Positions 52,564 through 60,969 of a stretch of 64,000 bases of DNA are shown one piece after another (the first letter of the stretch is position 1; each line of letters begins with the position of its first letter). The DNA is from Streptomyces cucumeris (GTDB lineage Bacteria; Actinomycetota; Actinomycetes; Streptomycetales; Streptomycetaceae), in the NCBI RefSeq assembly GCF_024295805.1, contig NZ_JANCLX010000019.1:109998-173997 (forward strand), written 5' to 3'. The notes beneath the pieces are model-generated. The model was given only the letters and a program-made list of their open reading frames with translations, did not search any database and was not told the DNA's origin. The position numbers were made by a program, and so were the translations under genes.

Positions 52564-53721
52564 ATGCATCGAGCCGATCACCGTCCGTCGCGCCGCGCGT
52601 TCCTCGATGTCGCCGGCACCATGGTGGCCGCCGGCCTGACTGCCGGGTGCACATCGGAGTCCGCTCAGCCAGGCCGGCACGCCCCTACCGCCGCGGCCAC
52701 GCCGACGCCGGTTGTGGCGACGGGCCGGCATCAGGCAGGCATCACGCTCCCCCAGCCGGCCCAGCGCAACCTGCTGGCCGTGGTGGCCGACCTCGGTGCC
52801 ACCGTGGCTCCCGGCCCGTTACTGGCCGAACTCGGCCAAGCCATCCGCACACTCGTCGCGGGGAACGATCCGCGGCTGCTGGGTCTGCCGCCGGGCGACC
52901 TCACCGTGACCGTGGGTGTGGGTCCCCGGCTGGTCCGCATGGCCGGTGCTTCGCTGCCTGGCGCGACCGACCTCCCGCGGTTCTCCCGCGAGCGGATCGC
53001 CCGGCGGGCACGCGGCGGTGACCTGCTGATGCAGATCTGCGCCAGCGACGCGCTGCTCTTACCGGTCGTCGCCGCCGCGATCCTGGACCAGGCCGGTGAC
53101 CGCATCCACGAACGCTGGCGGCAGTCCGGGCGCCGCGGTGCGAACGTGCCCGTCGGCAACGGCCTCACCGCGCCACGAAACCCGCTCGGTTTCATCGACG
53201 GCATCGTGGGCCCGCACACGACCGCCGAACAACAACGCGACCTGTGGCTGGCCGGGCCCCCCGCGGTCGCCGGTGGCACCCTTGCCGTACTGCGGCGCAT
53301 GGAACTCGACCTGCCCCGGTTTGCAGCCCTGTCCGTAGCCAAGCAGGAAGCGGTCTTCGGGCGGCGCCGGGCCAGCGGCGTCCCCCTCTCCGGTGGCACC
53401 GTCGCCTCGGGCCCGGAACTCGGCGCCAAGACACCGGACGGACGCTACCTCGTCCCCGCGGACGCCCACGTGCGCAGGGCGAACCCTTCCGTGGTCGGCG
53501 CCGGCCTCATGCTCCGCCGCTCCTACAGCACTGACGAGCTCGCCCCCGGCCTGCTCTTCATCAGCTTCCAGAACGACCTGCGGACCTTCACCGCCACCCT
53601 CACCCACATGGACACCTCCGACGCACTACTGCAATTCACCACCACAACCGCCAGCGCGACATTCCTGATCCTCCCCGGCTTCGATCGGCAACACCCACTC
53701 GGCTCCCAGATGTTCGCCTGA
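52564..53721 (+). CDS. DyP-type haem peroxidase, Tat lipoprotein
   Basis: A 385-residue dye-decolourising-type peroxidase. The N-terminus has a twin-arginine signal (SRRAFLDVAGTMVAAGL) ending in a lipobox with Cys29 (LTAGC). The DyP motif GFIDG (about 210-214) supplies the catalytic Asp. The proximal haem His is His302 in DAHVRRANP, and LRRSYS plus GLLFISFQND follow. It should be exported folded with haem and held on the outer membrane face. EfeB-type members work in iron uptake and DtpA-type in copper-related oxidation; neither context is present here. ATG 52564. Confidence 0.9.
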   Translation: MHRADHRPSRRAFLDVAGTMVAAGLTAGCTSESAQPGRHAPTAAATPTPVVATGRHQAGITLPQPAQRNLLAVVADLGATVAPGPLLAELGQAIRTLVAGNDPRLLGLPPGDLTVTVGVGPRLVRMAGASLPGATDLPRFSRERIARRARGGDLLMQICASDALLLPVVAAAILDQAGDRIHERWRQSGRRGANVPVGNGLTAPRNPLGFIDGIVGPHTTAEQQRDLWLAGPPAVAGGTLAVLRRMELDLPRFAALSVAKQEAVFGRRRASGVPLSGGTVASGPELGAKTPDGRYLVPADAHVRRANPSVVGAGLMLRRSYSTDELAPGLLFISFQNDLRTFTATLTHMDTSDALLQFTTTTASATFLILPGFDRQHPLGSQMFA

Positions 53722-54171
53722 TTACCCCGTTTTCGCCGCCTCGACCTGATCAGACGGCTGACGTGACCGCCGCACCGCGTAAGCAGGAGCAGACGGGGGA
53801 GGGGAGGCATCTGGTGAGCGACCGAAGCGCGACGCCCGAACCCTGCCGACAGGCTGACCCTCCTCCTCGTGGTGTGCTTCGGTTTCTTCGGGAGTCGCTT
53901 TGCGCCGAGCGTCATGATCAATGTCAGTGACTCTTGATGTCATTCCGGGTGATGAGGATCCGCGATTTCACTCAGGATCGCTTGGGTCCTCAGTTGGTTG
54001 CGCGAAGGATCAAGGGAGGAGTTTGGGGATCGCCGGGCATCCGGGTACTCCGTGAGTAGCGGCTACTCGAGTACGGCGTCTAGGTACGGATGCCCATCTG
54101 CCGACGGGTCTTGACCCTGCATGCTTCGCCGTACCGGTTTGTGGGAGTTCGAGATCGAAGGGCGCAAAAGC
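53722..54171. other. Region without an identifiable gene
   Basis: About 450 bases after the DyP gene. I see no gene, no clear terminator and no family text; the last part should contain the promoter of the small membrane protein. Confidence 0.4.
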
Positions 54172-54537
54172 ATGCAGCGCGTTGGATCCTTGCGAGGGCT
54201 GATCCTCGGCAATGGGCCGTCGCAGTTCTACTTGGGTGTGGTTGCCGTGGCCGTGGTGTTCTGGCTTGTGGCGTCAGGCGTCCACGATCAGCTGGACGCC
54301 TCTTATTCGGTTGTCTATCCGCTGGTGGTGACGAGCCCTGTGGCGATCGGTCTGCTCGGCGCGCTGGAGCCGGTGTGGGGGGCAGAGGGTGCTCCCGGTT
54401 GGCTGGCTCCTGCCTTTGAGGTGGCTGCAATGGCGGCTGGAGCAGTGGTGAATGCTTTCCTGATCGGTCTTGTGGCCCGGTGGGTGGGTCGGCCCCGCGG
54501 ACAGCAGGGGGGTAGCGCACGGGGCCGCCTGCCGTGA
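54172..54537 (+). CDS. Small membrane protein (SCO4225-like)
   Basis: A 121-residue protein with three or four helices (FYLGVVAVAVVFWLVASGVH, YPLVVTSPVAIGLLGALEPV, PAFEVAAMAAGAVVNAFLIG) and a basic C-terminus (WVGRPRGQQ). It resembles small Streptomyces membrane proteins of the SCO4225 group, of unknown function. ATG 54172 is preferred over ATG 54121 because the intervening residues are charged and non-conserved. Confidence 0.6.
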   Translation: MQRVGSLRGLILGNGPSQFYLGVVAVAVVFWLVASGVHDQLDASYSVVYPLVVTSPVAIGLLGALEPVWGAEGAPGWLAPAFEVAAMAAGAVVNAFLIGLVARWVGRPRGQQGGSARGRLP

Positions 54538-54630
54538 TGGTGGCGGGCCTTGTCCTGTCGTATGGAGGGTCAGGCGCGTCGGATGGGGGCGATGTCCGGG
54601 GACACTGGGCCTGGGATGGTGGGGGTGGAG

Positions 54631-54807
54631 CTTCTCCTGGGAAGTGGTGCGCGTCTGGTAGTGCTGGGCGGCTACCCCGTCCCGGCATTCGAGTTGGTAC
54701 GTGTTGTCGTCACGAAGCAGCACCTGGACTTACCAGCTGCCCTCCATGCCTTCCTCGACGAGCTCCAGGACCATATGCGCGTTACCACGCTTGGGGTTGG
54801 CCGGCAT
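54631..54807 (-). pseudogene. Small Streptomyces conserved gene with internal stop
   Basis: From ATG 54807 the minus strand reads MPANPKRGNAHMVLELVEEG and MEGSW, meets TAA at 54732-54730, then continues in frame VQVLLRDDNTYQLECRDG and AAQHYQTRTTSQEK. The two halves look like one small conserved protein (an EYRDG...HYQT type common in Streptomyces). The expected C-terminal part is replaced by unrelated sequence. It is inactive. Confidence 0.5.
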
Positions 54808-54943
54808 CCTGCCTGTCACTGGTTTCGAGGGGCTCTTCACCACGCGCCCCGCCTCATCTGTTGCAATCAGCGTGGCCCGATCCTTCAACATTGTTCAGAC
54901 ATCGACTCGAGGAAGACATCGAGGACTATGTCATCGTGGGCTG

Positions 54944-55093
54944 GTGACAGCATGGATGTGCTCCTACTGGGACAAGGAAGACCTCTGGCGCTGCTTCGAG
55001 GTCGACGCTGGAGGCGCGGCCGATCTGGCGGTGCTCCTCGGAATCCTGATCAACGCTGCAAGGCGGCCTCTGCCCCACGGGAGGCAGGCTTGA
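54944..55093 (+). CDS. Small ORF overlapping the DUF5958 gene
   Basis: A frame from GTG 54944 (AWMCSYWDKEDLWRCFEVDA, then AADLAVLLGILINAARRP) ending at TGA 55093, which overlaps the TTG start of the DUF5958 gene. Codon use is Streptomyces-like. It is not recognised; possibly the rest of a longer gene whose 5' part is decayed. Confidence 0.3.
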   Translation: MTAWMCSYWDKEDLWRCFEVDAGGAADLAVLLGILINAARRPLPHGRQA

Positions 55094-55488
55094 ACGAACG
55101 CGACGTCCTGCTCAACGAGCTCGCGCAGGGGCTGCGTCCGATGTCAGAGGGCATCGAATGGTTCGACGGCCTCGGCTGGGAAGAGCAGTCCGAGGTGCTG
55201 CTGTTCCTGCGTCATCACTGTGTCCAGGCCGGCGCTGTCGCCGAGGACGCACCGGAGAGCATCCGCCGTGCCGGGCTGCGCCCGACGCATACGCCTGCAG
55301 TGCTGATCTCACGAGGCCGGATCGACGAGCAACTGGGAAAAATCGCCGGTCTCGCGCCTCTCGACGAGCGCCGCAAGGGGTTCAGGCTGCTGATCGCGGT
55401 GCTCACGCTTGCCGACGCGCGCCGCCGCGAGCGCTTCTGCTCTGGCGGTTGCAGTCACTGGTGGCACAGACTGTCCGCCGTCGCCTGA
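55090..55488 (+). CDS. DUF5958 family protein
   Basis: A 132-residue protein recognised as DUF5958: LNERDVLLNELAQGLRPMSE, GIEWFDGLGWEEQSEVLLFL, RRAGLRPTHTPAVLISRG and a Cys/His-rich end RERFCSGGCSHWWHRL. The function is unknown. TTG 55090 with GGGAGG upstream gives the usual family start; longer open frames upstream are spurious. The C-terminal CxxxC-H may bind a metal (inference). Confidence 0.72.
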   Translation: MNERDVLLNELAQGLRPMSEGIEWFDGLGWEEQSEVLLFLRHHCVQAGAVAEDAPESIRRAGLRPTHTPAVLISRGRIDEQLGKIAGLAPLDERRKGFRLLIAVLTLADARRRERFCSGGCSHWWHRLSAVA

Positions 55489-55679
55489 AAACCCAGCACC
55501 GCGCCTCTGAAGGCCAGATCCCGGTTGAGTGTTTTCCGCGGAGCGGATCGGTCCCACCAAGTCCCGGTGATGGGCGCCGACGATCCGTTCGGCGTATGCG
55601 GCTGGTGTGTACGGCCTGCTGCCCTGCAGATGTGTCCGGGCAGAAGACGAAGTGCTCAGCCGCGACCAGGAGTGCCTCG

Positions 55680-55931
55680 TGCTCGTTCCCCGACCCGCAG
55701 AACGCAGTCCACTCCTATGCCCGCGAACGCAAACTGCTGATGGTGCGACTGGTGGCCGACCTGGTAGCGGAACTGGGCTGCCGCCAGCCCACCGTCCTCG
55801 CCGAGCAGCTCGTGACCCTCGCGGACGGCGCCGCCAGCCGCGCCATGGTGCTGGGCGAGGCGGACTACGGCCGGCACGCGCGGACGGCGACGGAGATCCT
55901 CCTGGACAACGCGCTGCCGGCCACGGACTGA
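55680..55931 (+). pseudogene. TetR-family C-terminal fragment
   Basis: The plus strand reads FPDPQNAVHSYARERKLLMV, RLVADLVAELGCRQPTVLAE and QLVTLADGAASRAMVLGEA to a TGA at 55931, matching the ligand domain of a TetR regulator. No HTH lies in the 190 bases upstream. The DNA-binding half has been lost. Confidence 0.65.
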
Positions 55932-55997
55932 CGGGCCCCGCCGAGTTGCCGGTATGCCCAGGCAGCGTCTTGCCGGTCATCGGGTCGTTGGATGGTC

Positions 55998-56225
55998 ATG
56001 AGGGATGTGCCTGAGATCTCCGATGCCGCGTGGGCAGTGATGGCGCCGCTTCTTCCGCCTGCGGGGCCGTGCCCGCGGTCGGTGGCGTGATCACCGCCAG
56101 GTGATGGAACGCATCGTGTTCAAGTTCCCTACGGGGGTGCCCTGGCGGGACTTACTGGAGCGGTTCGGCCCCTGGCAGACCGTGCACGGCAGGTTTGCCC
56201 GGTGGGCTGTCGACGGGACCTTCGC
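55998..56225 (+). pseudogene. IS5-family transposase N-terminal fragment
   Basis: ATG 55998 begins VPEISDAAWAVMAPLLPPAG. After a frameshift it continues WRDHRQVMERIVFKFPTGVP, WRDLLERFGPWQTVHGRF and ARWAVDGTF. This is the N-terminal third of an IS5-group transposase; the catalytic part is absent. Confidence 0.8.
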
Positions 56226-56748
56226 CTCCACTCCCAGTCGCTCGCGTGACCTGGCCGTCAGCGACCGAGACTGATGGAGAAGCCACAGGCAGCGAATGAC
56301 AGCCAGGGCTGCAGGAGCCTGGCAGCCTCGACCGACGCGCTCAGTGTTCGGCGGAGGGCGCTGTTGTGCTGAAGCGTCACCGTACGCCGACCGAACTCCT
56401 GCCGCTGCAGTCGGGCCTGATCGCCTGCAAGTCCTCCCTGTTCGATCGACTGCCGTTCTGACGCCCCGAGTGTGGTCGGTCTGGCCTCACCGGTGCCGGG
56501 ATGTCGATGACACGGCCGCTGTTCAGCACGAGCACATCGCCGGTGCTGTTGTAGTGGGTGTTCTGCACACGCCGGTAGCCGCTGAAGCCAGCCGCCGTAC
56601 GGATTCGTACCGCAGCCAGTCGCGCGGTGCGTTTCGGTCCGATGCCGTACGGCGGATCCTGGCGGGCGCAGTGCTGACCTTCCACGGCCGACTTGGCGAT
56701 GGTGGTCGCCGTCGAGGCCCCGCGCCGGGGGCCCGACAGCGAGTGACG
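56226..56748. other. Region without an identifiable gene
   Basis: About 520 bases between the IS fragment and the SDR 3' end. The minus strand has a protein-like stretch SGYRRVQNTHYNSTGDVLVL (about 56500-56590), but I cannot place it in a family. Confidence 0.35.
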
Positions 56749-57600
56749 TCAGGCGGACCGGCTGACGTCGTCGAAGTCGGTGGAGGCCGACAGCTCGGCC
56801 CATGCCAGCACGTCGCGGTCGAAGGCGTCGCGTCCGGCCTGGACGAGCTGAAGCGCGTCGGCGCCGAGCAGCAGGCGCGTCGGCGGCTGGTCGGCCGCCA
56901 CGATGCGCAGCACCGCAGCTGCGGCCTTGTCCGGGTCGCCCGGCTGCTGCCCGCTGCCGTGGATGCGCCGGGCGCGCAGCGGCTCGAACAGCTCGTCGTA
57001 GTCGGCGATCACACGGGGTGCGCGGATCATCGAGCGGCCGGACCAGTCGGTCCGGAAACTGCCCGGCTCGACGGCGGTGACATGGATGCCGAAATCGGCG
57101 ACCTCCTTGCCGAGCGTTTCGAGGATGCCCTCCACCGCGAACTTGCTGCCGTGGTAGAAGCTGAGGCCCGGCATGGTGATCAGCCCGCCCATCGAGGTGA
57201 CGGCGATGATGTGGCCCGAACGGCGCTCCCGCATGTGTGGCAGCACGGCCTTGATCACCGCCACGGTTCCGTAGACGTTCACCTCGAACTGACGGCGAAG
57301 GTCATCCATCGACGACTCCTCGAAGAGGCCGTCATGGCCGTACCCGGCGTTGGCGACGAGTACGTCGACCGGGCCCAGGTCGCGCTCGGTCTCATCCACG
57401 ACCGTGTCCACCGCGTCATGGTCGGTCACGTCCAGGATGCGGGCGTGCGCGTCGCCGGCGAGCGCCTCGAAGGCCCGTGCATCGGCGGGCGTGCGCACCG
57501 TGCCCACTACCCGGTGGCCCGCTGCCAGCGCCGCGCACGCCAGTGCGCGGCCCAGGCCGGTGCTGACGCCGGTGATCAGGAATGTCTTGGTGTCCGACAC
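56749..57600 (-). CDS. Short-chain dehydrogenase/reductase
   Basis: A 283-residue classical SDR. The cofactor loop TGVSTGLGRAL is at residues 10-20, VLVANAGYG supplies the NAG motif, and the catalytic Tyr and Lys are in FYHGSKFAVEG. The start is GTG 57600 with GAAGGG upstream. It is divergent from an XRE regulator, with a perfect palindrome between, a common arrangement in which the regulator represses the reductase. Confidence 0.9.
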   Translation of the reverse strand: MSDTKTFLITGVSTGLGRALACAALAAGHRVVGTVRTPADARAFEALAGDAHARILDVTDHDAVDTVVDETERDLGPVDVLVANAGYGHDGLFEESSMDDLRRQFEVNVYGTVAVIKAVLPHMRERRSGHIIAVTSMGGLITMPGLSFYHGSKFAVEGILETLGKEVADFGIHVTAVEPGSFRTDWSGRSMIRAPRVIADYDELFEPLRARRIHGSGQQPGDPDKAAAAVLRIVAADQPPTRLLLGADALQLVQAGRDAFDRDVLAWAELSASTDFDDVSRSA

Positions 57601-57742
57601 AGGAGTTCCCTTCGTTCGATGCGAACAGAGACCGACCGGGGCGGTGAGGCCCCGGTCGGTCCCGACACGTTCCACTTCAGCACCGGAATCGGCTGCTGAT
57701 CGATTTCCGGGGGGTCCGCTTCGCCCCGGGGACAGCAGGACC

Positions 57743-57761
57743 GGGGGACTGCCAGTCCCCC
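57743..57761. promoter_or_regulatory. Palindromic operator between SDR and XRE genes
   Basis: GGGGGACTGCCAGTCCCCC: 8-bp perfect arms around GCC, 45 bases upstream of the XRE start. It is the best operator candidate for the XRE protein; it could alternatively be a hairpin in the 5' leader. Confidence 0.55.
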
Positions 57762-57805
57762 TTTCGCGGGCTGTCGGGGCGGTCTGGGGCCCTATCGTGA
57801 ACGGC

Positions 57806-58678
57806 ATGGACCGCAACACAGCTCTCGGTGAGTTCCTCCGCTCTCGGCGGGCACGGATCACCCCGCGCCAGGCGGGCCTGTCCGACGACGGCGGCTCCCG
57901 GCGAGTGCCAGGACTGCGCCGCGAAGAGATCGCCCAACTGGCGGGCGTGAGCGTGGACTACTACGTACGCCTGGAACGCGGACGCCGACTGAACGTCTCC
58001 GAGACCGTGCTGGACGCCATCTCCCGCGCGCTACGCCTCGATCCCGTCGAACGCACCCATCTGTTCCAGCTCGCCAAGCCCGCCGCAGGCAGGCCCCGCC
58101 GCACGGCGACGCGTCCGCAGCCGGTCCGCCCGGGGCTGCGCGACCTGCTCCGGATCCTCGAGCACACCCCCGCCCTTGTGCTGGGGCGGCGACTGGACGT
58201 CCTTGCGTCCAACCAGATGGCACGTGCGCTGCTCACCGACTTCGACGCGCTGCCGCACCGCGAGCGGAACCTGGTGCGGTTCATGTTCTGCGACGAGACC
58301 GCCCGCACGTTGTATACCCACTGGGACACCCACGCCCACGACATTGTCGCCTCGCTTCGGCGCGACGCCGGACGCCATCCGCACGATCCATTGCTGGCCG
58401 AACTCGTCGGCGAACTCTCGATCATTGATGAGGACTTCCGCCGCTGGTGGGCCGACCAGAACGTGTTTCGGCACACGCATGGCAGCAAACACTTCCACCA
58501 CCCGATCGTCGGCCCGCTCACCCTCAATTACGAGTCCCTGACCCTGCCCGCCGACCCGGACCAGCGGCTGAGTGTCTACACTGCCGAGGCAGGCTCCAGC
58601 TCCGAAGAGGCGCTTCGGCTACTGGCCGCGTGGATACGGCAGCCCGAGACCTCGCACGGGCAGCAGGCAGATCATTAG
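57806..58678 (+). CDS. XRE-family regulator with MmyB-like ligand domain
   Basis: A 290-residue regulator. The HTH lies at about 10-75 (LGEFLRSRRARITPRQAGL, PGLRREEIAQLAGVSVDYYV, RLERGRRLNVSETVLDAISR). A PAS-like MmyB domain covers about 105-285 (VLGRRLDVLASNQMARALLT, FHHPIVGPLTLNYESL), thought to bind fatty-acid-like ligands. ATG 57806 gives the family start MDRNTALGEFLRSRR. It probably represses the divergent SDR gene. Confidence 0.92.
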   Translation: MDRNTALGEFLRSRRARITPRQAGLSDDGGSRRVPGLRREEIAQLAGVSVDYYVRLERGRRLNVSETVLDAISRALRLDPVERTHLFQLAKPAAGRPRRTATRPQPVRPGLRDLLRILEHTPALVLGRRLDVLASNQMARALLTDFDALPHRERNLVRFMFCDETARTLYTHWDTHAHDIVASLRRDAGRHPHDPLLAELVGELSIIDEDFRRWWADQNVFRHTHGSKHFHHPIVGPLTLNYESLTLPADPDQRLSVYTAEAGSSSEEALRLLAAWIRQPETSHGQQADH

Positions 58679-59260
58679 ACGCCCGCCGGTCCGCGAGGAG
58701 CGGGCGGCCAAGGTGGCTGCGTCCCATGAGCCGGGATGGGTGTCATGGAACACCGGCAGACCTTGCGCCCCACCGCGCCGCGGGGGGAGGCGTTGTGGGT
58801 GGAGACGTTCACTGGGCTGCGGTCGTGGGAGTTCGAGGCTTGTCACGTGTGGTGTGTGAGCTGGGCGGTAATGGCCCTGGTGGTGGCCATGGTGCCCGCC
58901 CCTGGTGGACCGGGTGCTACTGGTGGCTGTCTAGTACCGCGTCGACTTCGGTGTCTGGGTCGGCGACACCGTCGGAGAGGATGTAGAGCTGGTAGTCGTC
59001 GGCCGGGTCGATGACGGTGACAGGACTGCTCCGCTGGTGCGGGTCCTTGTGGTGCAGGAGGCGGTGTTGGGTCAGCGGGGCGAAGGACTTGTGGAAGCCG
59101 GCACCGCCGTCCTGCAGCGTCAGCCCCGTGACCCAGCCCCATCAGAACGCCCGGCACCCCCGACGTGCTGGCCGCCCGGAGATGCGAACGCGCCGGAGTC
59201 CGCAGTGAGAAGGGCATCCGCTGGGGCGGACGACTGCTCGCCCAGGTGGCTCGAGTATTC
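58679..59260. other. Region with weak terminator and unrecognised minus-strand text
   Basis: A 7-bp hairpin CGCCCGC / GCGGGCG at 58680-58706 may end the XRE transcript. On the minus strand at about 58930-59060 the frame reads VIDPADDYQLYILSDGVADP, protein-like but without start or family; it may be a gene scrap. Confidence 0.35.
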
Positions 59261-59755
59261 TCAGGGCTCTTGCTTCCCAGGGCGCCACACGTACCGGATG
59301 TCCGGCTCACGTTCTTCGTTGCGGTGGCCGTCGGTGCACTCGGCTGCGACGAAGCCACGTCGCTCATAGAAGTGACGTGCCGACTCGTTGACCTGGAAAG
59401 TCCACAGCGCCAACCCGGCGGGACGCTGCTGCTTCGCCAGGTGTACGAGGCGGTCGCCGATGCCTTGGCCCTGCCAGGCTGGATCGAGATAGAGCTGGTC
59501 CAGGTCATCGCCGTCCAGCACCATCATCCCGACCACCGACTCATCTACCGTCACCACCCACGTCTCCTGGCTGGGAACGACCACTTCCCGGAACCAAGTC
59601 CGGACCTGATCGTCGGTATGAGCGCGGCGTACGCCCGGCAGCGCCGCCTTGAACGAACGCAGCCACACGTCGGCCACCGCAGCGGCGTCGGAGTCGACCG
59701 CACGGCGGACGACGAAGTTGTTGATCTCCACAGCGACGCATGCTCGCAGACACAT
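59261..59755 (-). CDS. GNAT-family N-acetyltransferase
   Basis: A 164-residue GNAT protein. The first conserved helix is RRAVDSDAAAVADVWLRSFK, strand 4 gives VVGMMVLDGDDLDQLYLDP, and the acetyl-CoA loop is AWQGQGIGDRLV. The end FYERRGFVAAECTDG closes the fold. ATG 59755 is one candidate start; an in-frame GTG a few codons later (VEINNFVVRRAV) is equally likely. The substrate is unknown. Confidence 0.85.
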   Translation of the reverse strand: MCLRACVAVEINNFVVRRAVDSDAAAVADVWLRSFKAALPGVRRAHTDDQVRTWFREVVVPSQETWVVTVDESVVGMMVLDGDDLDQLYLDPAWQGQGIGDRLVHLAKQQRPAGLALWTFQVNESARHFYERRGFVAAECTDGHRNEEREPDIRYVWRPGKQEP

Positions 59756-60552
59756 GATGCGGCCGCATCTGACTTCTCCGCGATGCTCGGACCAGAACGA
59801 ACCCGGTGGCCCCTCTGCGGTCACAGCGCTGGCGATGTCAGTGGAGGAGGAGATCGTCGGGACTCGATTGGCGCTCGGCACCCCGCCGCGCTGTGAGCGT
59901 CCTCACGACGTACGTCGTCAGTGGCAGGGCGGTCGTGCATGGTGAGCGTGGGTTTGCGGCGTTGACGCCACGGAGCCGTGTGTTTCTTCCACATGACGTG
60001 CCGTTCGGTGGTGCTACAGGGAGTGGAAGGAGAGCCGCGGAGTTCCGTTTGCGTGCCGATGTCTGCGGGGTCAGGTGACCGGACACTGGTTGCGCCGGGT
60101 GGTGACCGCTGCCCGGCTGGGAACGGCAGTCGAGGACACCTCATGCTCACCGGACGAGCCCCGCCCCAAGGATGCGCCTCCATGACGTCCACGCGATGAG
60201 TCGGTGTGGGCCAATCGGGCAGTCGCTCCGCGGCATCGAGTCTGTCGGCGTTTTGGGGCGTGGGCGTACAGACCACCGCCGTCCTTTCACCTCTAGCGGG
60301 GCGCCGGCACCTGGACCTTCGCGAAGGGCGACGCGACATGGACCGGTACCGGGACCTCCACCGTGCCGGCCGAGGAGGGCACGGACGGTGCGCAGAGTGT
60401 CGTCACACCGCACTCGTCGCCCAAGCCACCCGCTGACTGCCCGAGCAGCTGACGCCTCGGGTCCTTCCCGTCGACGACGCTCAAGTGACCGCCCCTCAGT
60501 CTGGACCGCAGCCGGACCGGGGCGGTCACGGCAGGTGCGAGGGCACGACGTG
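59756..60552. other. 800-base region without an identifiable gene
   Basis: Several open frames exist on both strands but no family text, ribosome-site and start pair or palindrome stands out. It is probably decayed or non-coding DNA. Confidence 0.4.
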
Positions 60553-60731
60553 TCATGGGCACAACGGCTGGTGATTCATGAGCACCAGCGCGCGGTGCAT
60601 GTAGTTGTCGGACTTGATGGAGGCGGTGGCGATGGCTTCGTCGCCGTCCCAGCACCGTAGGCGGCGAGGCCGAGGCTGTGCAGGGTCTTGCACCAGAGCG
60701 GGGGATCGTCATGGAACATCAGCTGCTCCAT
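60553..60731 (-). pseudogene. Short conserved-looking gene broken by a frameshift
   Basis: From ATG 60731: MEQLMFHDDPPLWCKTLHSL and GLAAY. One frame over it continues RCWDGDEAIATASIKSDNYM and HRALVLMNHQPLCP to a TGA at 60553. The joined protein would be about 59 residues. I do not know the family. The frame switch near 60655 indicates a one-base change. Confidence 0.4.
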
Positions 60732-60969
60732 GACACCTTCCGTTCGAGGAAGGGTGCGGAATGTGCCCTGCGCGGCGGTCCGTGAGGCATTGGACGGTGT
60801 CTGAGGCGTGCTCCCCGGCCCCTTCGGCGGTGGCACGTTCCGTGTCGGCCGGGCAAGGTAGCGAACTCGGGGGACTGGAGCGAAGTGGCCTGCTCTGCGA
60901 CAGCTCGGGCTCGACATCGGCCACCCCCCATCGAACACATGATGACCAGTAGTGACCAAGGAGAGGCGT

